Source of the DNA: Galaxea fascicularis
Lineage: Eukaryota; Cnidaria; Anthozoa; Scleractinia; Euphylliidae
Length of the DNA stretch: 64,000 bases
NCBI GenBank assembly: GCA_948470475.1
Contig: OX419336.1
Location: 26,223,005 to 26,287,004 of the forward strand
Reading direction: 5' to 3'
In this document: one piece after another, positions 44,136 through 54,300 of the stretch
How positions within the stretch are numbered: position 1 is the stretch's first letter
Layout: every line of letters starts with the position of its first letter
Notes under the pieces: model-generated
What the model saw: the letters and a program-made list of their open reading frames with translations, nothing else
What the model was told of the DNA's origin: nothing
Databases searched by the model: none
Translations under genes and position numbers: made by a program

Positions 44136-46026
44136 TTAATTAATTGCTGAATTTTCACCACACTCATCTTCATAGGTGAACTGTGGTGCCTCCAATGGAG
44201 GAAGAGGAATATCCTCATCAATGTCACTGCCATTTCTACTCTCATCTTCAATGGCTTTCAGTGTAACATCTTCATGAGATGATATGTTGTCTCCAGGACT
44301 TAGTATCTTTAAGTTAGCATTTTCAGAAAATGTCTCTGGTCCTTCTAAACATTGGCTTTTTAATAGATGAAAATCAAACACATTATCATCAAGTTCATAA
44401 CCAAATTTTGACTTCACAAATTCACGCACATTGTCTAAGGCTCTCTTCAATCTTGAATTTTCTCTGTTGCAGTCTTCCAAGTTCTGGCTCAATGAAAGAA
44501 CTTGCATTTGTAAATCCCTCACTTGCCCCTCAAGATCATTTATGGTTGTTTTCTCATCTTTAGAAGGAGCCCCACAATCAGATAAAGAACTTGTGGATGA
44601 GACTGAGAAATTCTCTGCAGATATCACCAAACTACTGGATTGCAGACATTCAGTTACTTTTTTACCATCAAACAGACCTGCATTGCTTTTGATCTTTCCT
44701 GTTAAGAGCTTGCCATTTTCACTGGTCTCTTGAGTTTGTCTCTCATGTAACAATTTAGCCTGTTCCTGTTTCTTTTTTTCTTCCTCGATTTCACAACGCT
44801 TCCATTTTTCTTTCAAAAGTCTTTCCTGTCTGCAGTGATTGTTCAGCTGTAACTGCAATGATACCAGCGCCTAAACATCCAAAAAAGTAAAGAAAAACTC
44901 TAAACTTTATCTTCCTACTAAATGTTAAGACCACATTCACCTCATAGTTTCTTTTCTTTCAAATTATGTCTATCGGTACTGCATGTTTGAAAGACAAATC
45001 CACAAAAAATTTTAGCATTCTAAAAATCATAAAATCATGACTTACTGCGTAGCATGAAAATTTTGCAGGAGTTATATTTTGTGGATTGGCAATTTTGTTG
45101 TTTTGCAAGAAACAAATGTTTGCAGTTCTAGATGACTGAAGTCTCTGCTGGGAACTAATTTTTGCCATTTCTATTCAAGAGGGAAACATTAACATCTGAC
45201 ATATATCTTGCTCCAATATCACAAGTTATTAAGAACCAAGTTTTTTTTTTATTAGACTGATGATAATAAATTTTTGTGAAGTTTTATTTTGCAGGATTTG
45301 TTTCTGCTGGATCCTATTTTTGCAGATCAAAGACAATCTGCAAAACCTAAAACCCACAAAGTTTGTTGCGACACAGTAGTAGTTGTTATGCAAATTTATT
45401 ACTTTTGTTACCTGTACTTTACCTGTTTGACTTGAGTCATCTTCATGGCCTCTTGGAGAAATTCTAGGAGACAACAGACTTGTAAGAGCATCATTCACAA
45501 TACCTGTTAATTTCTTACTTAATCTGAGTGAAACTTTGGGTTGATGCAGTGCCGTCATTAAGGGCTGGGGGCCAGGGATTTTCCCCTCATATTTTGAGAT
45601 ATATCCCCAGCTACTTTGATAAGAAACCAGCATGTTGACTTCAATACAGCAACTCAAATCCCCGGCTATTTTTTGTATATCCCCACCTATTTCAAAAATT
45701 AGTGACAGCCCTGTGATGTTAATCTGATTAGGGTTTACTTGGAATGAAAATTTCCTGAAAGATCACACAGCACTAATTTCATAAAACTAATCAACAACAA
45801 CCATAGCACACCATGTACTCACTACATTGGATGGTCAACAAATTGAGCTCACAAGTGGACAGTTGGATTGAACCTTCCATGGGAGAGTCAGAATTGCAAA
45901 GAGCCAGGTTATGCAGTCACAAATTACTTTTTAAAACATACCTGATGCCTTCTGGTGGCAAACTATTGCATCTTCAAATTTTCTGTGGCTGGCCAAAGCT
46001 TCAGCCTTTCTGTCTTGCTGGTGAGC
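44136..46026 (-). CDS. NRBF2: Nuclear receptor-binding factor 2 homologue (autophagy PI3-kinase complex subunit), first exon not found
   Basis: NRBF2 (yeast Atg38) is a regulatory subunit of the VPS34-Beclin1-ATG14 lipid kinase complex in autophagy. Exons seen: 45942-46026, 45412-45503, 44136-44870; they join in frame to 303 codons plus stop (human protein 287 in total). The first encodes AHQQDRKAEALASHRKFEDA IVCHQKA, the N-terminal MIT domain; the second GIVNDALTSLLSPRISPRG; the third starts ALVSLQLQLNNHCRQERLLK, EKWKR, matching the end of the MIT helices, and later carries the coiled coil DLQMQVLSLSQNLEDCNREN SRLKR. In vertebrates exon 1 encodes only about ten residues ending just before AHQQ; here an in-frame stop two codons upstream of AHQQ and a good acceptor (CCTGACAG) show the same break. 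I could not locate the short first exon. The acidic tail with PLPPLEAP is lineage-typical. Intron 2 carries a MITE. Confidence 0.85.
45547..45713. mobile_element. MITE in the NRBF2 intron
   Basis: CAGTGCCGTCATTAAGGGCT at the left and AGTGACAGCCCTG at the right form an imperfect inverted pair (CAGGGCTGTCACTAA against CAGTGCCGTCATTAA). The inside has repeated 'TATCCCCAGC/TATCCCCACC' words. Confidence 0.55.
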
Positions 46027-46184
46027 CTGTCAGGCAGTAATAGGGAACTCAAGAACTGGCATTTTTGAGGGACGGATGGCAACAGGAAGTGAGGCATTTT
46101 CTCTTTTAACTTTCCTTGATACTATCACATTTGTATAAATTACTAAGTGTCTTTACTCTTAGAGACGACTTACTTGAAAATTTG

Positions 46185-46235
46185 TGCAAAACCATTTCCC
46201 ATGAATGCGAAATGTCCACTTCCGGTTGCCATTCG
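46185..46235 (-). promoter_or_regulatory. Candidate NRBF2 promoter / leader with ETS-like site
   Basis: The minus strand has ATGGCAACCGGAAGTGG then a GTAAGT donor at about 46174. ACCGGAAGT is an ETS-type site often found at housekeeping start sites. The ATG frames here do not join in phase with the next NRBF2 exon, so this may be a non-coding first exon or promoter rather than the missing coding exon. Confidence 0.35.
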
Positions 46236-47304
46236 TTGCTCAAAAACATGTTAATTTCACTTGATTTTTTTTCATTTGCTTAAGCTCCCTAATCTGTTAA
46301 GGCTACAAACTCTGACTTGAATGCATGACAATATGAGATTATGTAATAATTATAATACCTCCAGTTTATGGGAGGCAATTTTTGTGTGCACTTGTGTCTT
46401 TTCCTTGCTCTACCATCCCTAAGAATGATACAGGACTACCTGTAGTCAAGGTATTTCAAGAAGAAGACTCTGTTCCCTAAAATTCAAGCGATCTGTCTGT
46501 TATACCTTCAAAACTCCATCAACAATCTGGAAACCCAGCGAACAACAGATGAAGTATTTTGCTTAAGGCAACAAACTGCATTGCACATCCTTACTGTGCA
46601 TAATTTCTGGCATCATTCACATGTGCATCGGTTCCAAACAGTGCAAGTTTTTTTGAAGGATTGATCTCTTAGAAATAGGTAAAATGGCAATTTTCTCTGA
46701 AACGAGTATGGGGACCCATGCTTTTTATTTCGCTTATTGAAAGAAAATGCAATTCTCCATGACATATCCAGTTTTGAAGAATTTTTTTTTGTCCATTTTT
46801 GATTATTCACAGAAGATCTCTATTCCGATGAGGTTATTGAAACTTCAATGGTAAAGCACAGAAGCCAAAAAACAGGACCAATCTTTCATTATTTCACCTT
46901 TTCTTTGTCTTTGAGAGATTAAACCGTTGAACAATGATATGCTCTCAACATTATAAAACTTATATCGCATTGCTTCTGTCCCATTCTTGTAAAATAATAG
47001 AGTCTCAGACCACTTTCAACTTTATAAAAACTATAAGAACAACTTATCAAAGTACTTTAGGTATGAACTAAAACCTCAAAGCATGAAAATGGACACAGGG
47101 ACCCTCACTTCTTATTGCATTTCTTTGATGTTCTTGACATTGACAACCACCTTGCAAAGTTTCAAATAAAATTTATTGCGACTTCAATCTCAGGGGAATG
47201 GCCTTAATGTTTTCTTTAGCTACCTTCTACCTAACAATTTGTAAGGCGTTGAAATGATACTTAAATGAAATGAAATTGAAGTCACATGTACCCTGGCAGA
47301 ACTG

Positions 47305-47470
47305 GGCAAGATTTCTGCACAGCCCTATACATTAATATTATTATGTGCCATACATTTTGTGCCTCAAACTTTTTTTTGTTTTTGGAACAGGGTTAGTATG
47401 ACAGAGATGCATGTTCATGTACCGGTGTACTAATTATTTATGTATACAGCCGTGCAGAAATCCTTCCAAG
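47305..47470. mobile_element. MITE with GATTTCTGCAC inverted ends
   Basis: GCAAGATTTCTGCACAGCCC...TATACATTAA at the left is inverted at the right as ATGTATACAGCCGTGCAGAA ATCCTT. A related left half (AAAGATTTCTGCACCGCACC ATACAT) occurs at 33990-34020 in POLR2B intron 2. Confidence 0.6.
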
Positions 47471-47495
47471 AGCTGTGCAAATTAACCAACAGCAT

Positions 47496-47608
47496 ATTTC
47501 AAATGAAGACTGAACCTCACAGTTGTGAACACAACTACATGAAATTGTGTAAAGAAGACTTCAAAAGGGTTTGAACGCATGACCTCACAATACCAGTGCA
47601 GTGCTCCA
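47496..47608 (-). mobile_element. tRNA-derived SINE copy, tail-truncated
   Basis: On the minus strand: ATTGGAGCACTGCACTGGTA, GAGGTCATGCGTTCAAACCC (B-box-like), then GAAGTCTTCTTTACACAA and ACTGTGAGGTTCAGTCTTCA TTT. Same body as 10315-10521. An oppositely oriented tail fragment follows at 47610-47640 on the plus strand. Confidence 0.7.
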
Positions 47609-47682
47609 ATAATTTATGATTCATTTCATATACATCACTCACATTCATCACTTTTATGGGAACATGTGAACCCACAATATTG

Positions 47683-48015
47683 ACCTGCTCCCAATGTCAG
47701 TGGTTTCATAGTCTCCTTCACAGCCGTTTTTTGGGCTGTCACGCAACGCTCCCCCTTCCTTTGGGGGGAGCGTTGCATGTCAGCCAAAAAAACGGCTGCG
47801 AAGGAGACTAGTGGTTTCATAGCTCATTAATGGTTAGAGCATCACACCAGTCATCGTGAGGTCACGGGTTCAAACCCCATTGAAGTTCTGAATTTTTTTC
47901 TGGCTTCTTTACGCAATTTTCAGATAATTGCATCCACAACTGCGAGGATCAGTCTTCATTTGATTTCATTCCGCAGTTCATTATATGATTTGTTTCAGAT
48001 ACATCGCTCACATAA
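47683..48015 (+). mobile_element. tRNA-derived SINE copy split by a fold-back insertion
   Basis: The head begins CCTGCTCCCAATGTCAGTGG TTTCA (compare CCTGCTCCCAACGCCAGTAG TTTCA in the 10.5-kb copy), is interrupted at 47709, and resumes with TAGCTCATTAATGGTTAGAG CA, GGTCACGGGTTCAAACCCC, and the tail GATTTCATTCCGCAGTTCAT ... ATACATCGCTCAC. Confidence 0.8.
47709..47810. mobile_element. Fold-back element with 9-bp target-site duplication
   Basis: Near-perfect palindrome: TAGTCTCCTTCACAGCCGTT...CGCAACGCTCCCCC faces GGGGGAGCGTTGCATGTCAG CC...CGGCTGCGAAGGAGACTA. GTGGTTTCA occurs immediately on both sides (47700-47708 and 47811-47819), a 9-bp target duplication as made by Mutator-like elements. A diverged copy lies at 61333-61413. 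Confidence 0.85.
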
Positions 48016-48613
48016 AAATATCTTTCTTTTCTACTCTACTTTTGCATCGGTGAAGGCTATCGTCTTAGATTTCCCGATTCTGGATTCCGTGGTTTCAGGT
48101 GGATTCAGGGCCACCCAACGAGCCAAATCAACCGAATGCTGTAAAAAGGCATTTTTATTAAAGTACTTTATGGTGTTTGTAGCCTACTGTGATTCTGGGG
48201 AATCACCATCAATTTCTGCAGCATTATTTAGCAACATTACCAGTGAATTTTGATATAGCGGTACCACAAATTCTAACCAATAATTAAGCTTACCCCAACC
48301 AAAAAAAGGATACACCTTCCTTATGAATGAAATGAAGGAATCGAGCGAAGACAGGAAAGAATGAAGAAACTTTGCCAATAAAAACCCTAATAGTGAGATA
48401 TCAACTTACCCAGTTAATTGGAAAATCCATTTATGACTGTAAAAAAAACCCACATAAACTTTTACCCGACTTCGCACAGATTTTCAGTGTTGAGAAGAAG
48501 AGTTCATCGCCATTTTTCTTCCAATGCGTGAGTGGAGACTGAGCACGAGAAAATGCGCTGGCGCTTGTGCAATGAAGTACGGCCGCCGTGTTTTATTACC
48601 GCTGGCTTATTTC

Positions 48614-48786
48614 CATAGGCGTAGCCAGGATTTTTCAAAGTGGGGGAGGGGAGTGGGGATCACGCTATGTCAAACACAGGGTACTCACCAGATTGTCACC
48701 TGAATATTATGGGTTGTTTGCTTAGAGGAGGGGTCACAGGCACCCCAGTCCCCCCCTCCCCCACTTCCCCGCTAGCTACGCCCTTG
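48614..48786. mobile_element. MITE-like repeat with GCGTAGCCAGG end
   Basis: ATAGGCGTAGCCAGGATTTT and following GGGGGAGGGG at the left face CCCCCTCCCCCACTTCCCC and GCTAGCTACGCCCTTG at the right. A related GGGGCATAGCCGGGGGAGG word occurs at 35535-35555. Confidence 0.6.
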
Positions 48787-49722
48787 CTTATTTCAGTCCT
48801 TGATGGGAGACGCTATGTGGTCGCTATGATAGCTATGTGGTAAGTGAATAAAATTCATTAAATTCAACCTTTGATATGCGTTCTAAAACTGATCTAAGTG
48901 GTGAAAAATGCAGCTTTAAAAGGGGTAGAGGGAGGGGGCAGGAAGAAGGGAGGGGTGGGGGGCAGGAGGGAAAAGGTGGGAGGGAGGCCATAATAGCTGT
49001 TTCAAAGGAGTTAGGCTCACTTTTCACATATGAGAGAGAATTTTTTTAATAATAAAAGTTCTGTGAAGGATAAATCAGTGACATTTTATTTATTACAATT
49101 TAATGGCTATTAGATCACTTAATTTAATTAATTAATTAATTAGCATCAAGAGAAAAACAATTAATTAAAACAACGGAAAGAAAAAGCCATAAGGAAGATT
49201 TGTAAAAGAGGTCGGCAGCCCCATACAAAAACAAATCAATTATTTTTTTCATTAATCTGAAAATTATATATTTAGAATATCTGCATGTTAGCAGATAATT
49301 GTATTATAGAACCATCAACTGATTTGAGAGGAAACTCAGAAAAATGGAGAACTACATCTCGTATATGTGCCTTTGGGAGTGCAAGGGAAGACTCTGAAGC
49401 TTGGACACAGGCGCCGTCATCTGGGATAATCCAGAACAGCACCAAAAATATTATATCTTTTAAAATAAAATCAAGCTGTAAGTTTTCAATTTTTGAAGGT
49501 GTTGGTGCATTGGGCATTTTGTTTTCATGCAACTTATCTCACAGTTGTGTTGCAACAGACGTTGCACAAAAAATAGTAGAGTGTAACACAGCCTGAAATG
49601 ACCATTTACTGTTTCAATGATTTCAAGGAGGGTTACAACAGATAGCAATGGTGGTACAAAATTGTGAGGCAAGATGCACAAAAAATTGCCTAGTGTGATA
49701 ATAATAAATAATAAATACTTCA

Positions 49723-49962
49723 TTGACCACTCCCCTAGAGGGGCTTTTCAGGGACAATGAAACAAATAATACAAATGAACACAACAGAGTTAAGAATCCC
49801 AACTGGCGGGAGGAAGACCAGTTGGCTATTCACAAGGATGACCGAGGAGTTGATCCAGACACGCACCCAGAACAACACCAGCTACTGGCTAGAGCGGGAT
49901 TTTAACCCAGGTCACCACAATGAAATCCAGCGCCCTAGACCACTCGGCCATCCTGCCTCCTG
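49723..49962 (-). mobile_element. Second tRNA-derived SINE family
   Basis: The minus-strand head GCAGGATGGCCGAGTGGTCT AGGGCGCTGGATTTC and GTGACCTGGGTTAAAATCCC form class-II-tRNA-like A and B boxes (tRNA-Leu/Ser type). A tail of about 170 bp follows, ending GCCCCTCTAGGGGAGTGGTC and an (ATT)n-like run. The head differs from the SINE at 10315-10521. Confidence 0.7.
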
Positions 49963-51012
49963 CAATGGTGTAACAGCACCTCAATTGAGCAGACTGTTTA
50001 TCACCACTATTCACAAATAACAGCCAGATATCAAATACATTTGTTAATGAAAATATTTTATTATCCTCTCATCTGTGATCGAGAGACAGCTTTTTCTGTT
50101 ATTGACAGTCTATGTTGTCTTTGAATGTAGACGAAGTGAAGAATGAAAGAAAGTGTAAAGTAGTTGATGGTTAAACGCAAAAAATAAATTGATATTTCAC
50201 AGTATACATGCATATAATTTGAACAAATGAGGTCTTAATGTGGCACAGCTTAAGTATATTAAAGTCAGTATTAAATTGAATATATATTTTACCAGTACAA
50301 TATTAAATTTCTTTTATGATATCTTACAATATAGTTGTCTGTTCAAACACAATCTACAAAGTTATCATATGTTTGAATGTATTTTCTTTTAAAATTAGCA
50401 TATATGCATTTGTATTATTTTCATTCATGAAATGAGGTGCCATGAAGTAGACCTCTTAAGTCATTATTTAAGGATATTAATCTCGAGGTAACTACAACGG
50501 ATTGCCATATAAAATCGACATCCCATTTATTCACTTCTGAATCCTGTCCTGCAGTGAGACCTTTAGAGCCCCAAATAAGGTGGTTAACAGCATTTCCAGC
50601 GTGTCCCATCACCAAAACTTTGATATATCAATACTACCACCCTTTATCAGTTAGTGGTATGACAATAACGCCCAATCATTGAACCATTCAGCAGTGAGCA
50701 AGCTCAGTGAACCCTATTTTTTATTGTTTAACAGTGGTTAACATATCAAGATCCAACATTTGGCGAAGTTTGAAAACGTTTGTGGGGAAGGATTCAAGGC
50801 CACCTCAAATTTCTAAAATTCAAAGCTGGCTCTACAAAGCGTTGTAACGTATCATGCTTGTTTAGCCAATCATAAGAGATGGGGCTCATTGGGCTTGTTT
50901 TTAGTTATCTCTTGAAAGGTTAAAATTAGAGGTGTTTTTAACAGGTTATATTGTTGCTAACTTATTTATATCAAATTAAAATGTCCATAACTTATTAAGT
51001 AATGATATGGCA

Positions 51013-51018
51013 TTTATT
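51013..51018 (-). terminator. Candidate polyadenylation signal of the LRR-TSP1-protease gene
   Basis: AATAAA on the minus strand about 315 bases after the stop codon. Other AT-rich candidates are nearby, so this is tentative. Confidence 0.3.
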
Positions 51019-51331
51019 TGATACCACTATGTAAACAACTTATACATACAATGAAATTACTGGAAGCCGATGTTAGCAACCTTAAAAATAAATAATTGAT
51101 TTCATGCCGTAAAATGAAATGATTATATGTACGTCCTTTTCCACGTAAAAGGCTTTTTGCACCTTTCTGTTATTTTCAATGTTAATGCATACTTTAAGAC
51201 TGTTTTTGCAAGATACTCAAACTCCACTCTCTTCCCCTAGTTCAAATTTCACGTTTTTCACAGTGTTCATAGTTATTGAATTTCCGCTGGAAGAATGAGT
51301 AGCACTACAGCATTTCGTTATTAAACCATTT

Positions 51332-54300
51332 TCAGTTATAAATGTAATTTTTGATCCATTTTGAAAATTTGCTGTTAATGTGTGTAAAAACACTAAATTT
51401 TCCAGGGGTTCCACATTTAGGGTAACCCCAACTTATGATCCCTCCCAAAAACCATTTCTTCTTCTTACTTTTTGAATCAGGGAATAAAAAGCCTCCCCCA
51501 CTGTCGCTCTTACAGGAGTCTTTTGCACTATGGGCATCGCCTGCACAAAGCATGTTAGCAGTTACAGGCCAGTCCTCTTTTTCATAAGCTTTTTGGCAGA
51601 TTGAGTGTGCCACGACTGGCATGGACGCTTGTCGTAGTTCTGACGAAGGGCTTTCCTTTTCTGTGAGGCCCCACCCTAGCATGACACCCATAGTACCTAA
51701 AGTTACTTTGCGGCGTTGCTGTTTGTTCGGTAAACACACTGGGCGTACGTAGTCTGTTATGTTAGCCCTCCATCTGAGTTGTATCAGGGCTAAATCTGAA
51801 TCAAACGTACTCCAGTTAAAGTTAGGATGGGGTACTATATCTCTGCTGTCAATGGCTTGGACATTAGGGTCCTTTAGTCGCGAAGAAATGTCATTTACGC
51901 CAAGATAGACTTTAAATCTTGAGTAACGCTTTTTTGTTAATCGGTGATAAACGCAATGAGCGGCTGTTACGATCCAGCCCTCTGCGATGAGTGATCCACC
52001 ACACTGGAAGAGCCCATTGACTGTTAGTGCAACTTGCCATGGCCATTGACCACGTGGTGATGTGCCACCACCAAATATCCTTAGTCGCTGATGCTGTACG
52101 TTCATATAGCTTAAGCTGGACTCTCCACATACAGGCAGACAGTATGGAACGTAATCTGACCAAGTTCCATCATTTTCACAATGCCGTAACCTTGGTCCAT
52201 GCACGTTGTAATGTTTCTTGCAGTAATATGTAGTAAAGTAGGACCCACCTTGCTTAGTTATCTTGTAATGACCATTAAGTGGCCTTTCAGGATCTTGGCA
52301 TGTATTCGGTAATCCTAGGTCAATCTTTGGTGGATATGTAATTGGAGGAGTTACAGGAGGACATGGATTTGCGTTACAGCTTACTGTCTGTGAATTATCT
52401 CCCTTGCAAGTCATTCCATTTGCCTGAGTTTGACATGTCCGTACTCTCGACTGTATGCCGTCGCCACATGACTGGCTGCAGGCGGTCCATGAGGACCAAG
52501 TGCTCCATTCCATACAGGGTTGTATTTCACAGATATTGCTTTCCACTTGAACAGGTCCTGTATTCCGGGAGCAGTTGCCCAGATGAAACGGACTCAACTG
52601 TTTTCTGCAATATCTTGAACGGGTACGATGTCCCCTAGAGCAGCTTGCAGAACACTGTGACCATTTTGTCCAGGAAGACCAGAAAGAATCGCTTTCACGG
52701 ACTTGATCTGTACACTTGACAACTTTGCAATCTTTATACATAACGTTTTTCCCATGACAACCATCCCCTCCACCTACAGGCGTAGGATTGGTGCAGAATC
52801 GGAACTTCGCATGGACTCCTGTACCACACGAGGAAGAACATTCTGTCCAATTTGACCAACTGCTCCATCCACCATTCACAGTACAGTCACTTTGATAGCA
52901 ACTCTTTATCTGTATCCGTAAACCCAGGCAAGAATCTCTATCACGTGGTGTGCAGTTTATAGATCGTTGTTGCTTCCCAAGCCCACAGCTAGCAGAACAA
53001 GGAGACCATGGAGACCACGCATTCCTAACACCCTGATCAGGACATGGTCCATGATAGCACGCCCTGAAGACAGTTTCGTTTCCAGAACAACCATTTTTAT
53101 TAATTGCACTTTCAATAGACGTGAGATTTGATTCCCTGCATGATCTGGTCCTTGTCTGCTGTCCTACGGCACATGTTTTACTGCAGTCTGTCCAATTTGA
53201 CCACTCCGTCCATTCACCAACTACAGGGCACCGTTGGACAAAACAGTGTTTACTCTGGTTGAAATTCCCAGTGCAGTACATCCCTCCATGTTGCGGTAAA
53301 GGATTGGTACAGTTTCTGTACCTCGATCTTGTTCCATTTCCACAAATCTTGGAACAATCAGTCCAGTTGGACCACTGACCCCAACCCCCATGAACTGGAC
53401 ACGGTACAACCTGGCACATTTCTTTGTCAGTGCTATTGCCAACACAGGTTTCACCTCCATGACTGGGGAAAGGCCTGCTGCAAGTTCGTGTTCGCGATTT
53501 TGTGCCGCGAGAGCAGCTTTTGCTACAATCTGACCATTGCGACCATCTAGACCATTTGCCATTACTTGGGCAAGACTCTAATTTGCATCCTTTGACTTCT
53601 GTCTCCCTCCCAGAGCAGTTTGTGCCCCCAAACTTTGCGGAAGGGTTACTGCAAGTTCTGTTGCGAGATTTTGTTCCATTAGCACAAGACTGGCTACACT
53701 CACTCCAAAGTGACCATGTTGTCCATTGGCCATGAACGGGACATCGACCAGAGTTACAGTACCTACGGTCAGATGCATTTCCAGAACAATTGTGACCTCC
53801 ATGTTGAGGTGATGGATTACTGCAAGTTCTGTTACGATTTTGTGTGCCATTAGCACATGACTGACTACACGTAGTCCAAACTGACCATGTTGTCCATTGG
53901 CCATGGACAGGACATGGACCAAGGTTACAGGGCCTAAGATCAGATGTATTTCCTGAACAATTTCGACCTCCATGTTGAGGTGATGGGTTACTGCAAGTCC
54001 TGTTGCGGGACTGTTTTCCATTAGCACATGACTGACTACACATAGTCCAAACTGACCATGTCGTCCATTGGCCATAGACGGGACATGGACCAGGGTTACA
54101 GGGCCTAGGGTCAGATGCATTTCCTGCACAACTTTGACCACCATGTCGAGGTGATGGATTACTGCAAGTCCTGTTGCGGGATTGTTTGCCATTAGCGCAT
54201 GAGTGGCTACACTCGCTCCATAATGACCATTGTGTCCATTGGCCATGAACGGGACATGGACCAAGGTTACAAAGCCTAAGATCAGAAGCATTTCCTTGAC

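Larger units (their letters stand above)
46236..51331. other. Intergenic region rich in SINEs and MITEs
   Basis: Lies between the 5' end of NRBF2 and the 3' end of the LRR-TSP1-protease gene. Contains a MITE (47305-47470), SINE copies (47496-47608, 47683-48015), a fold-back element (47709-47810), a further MITE-like repeat (48614-48786), a second SINE family (49723-49962) and a (TTAA)n-like tract near 49120. 46236-47300 and 50050-51330 show no recognisable gene. Confidence 0.6.

Noticed and set aside
49895..49962. tRNA-Leu/Ser-like gene on the minus strand
   Set aside because: The tRNA-like head is degraded (TTAAAATCC in the B box) and fused to a long tail; best read as a SINE.
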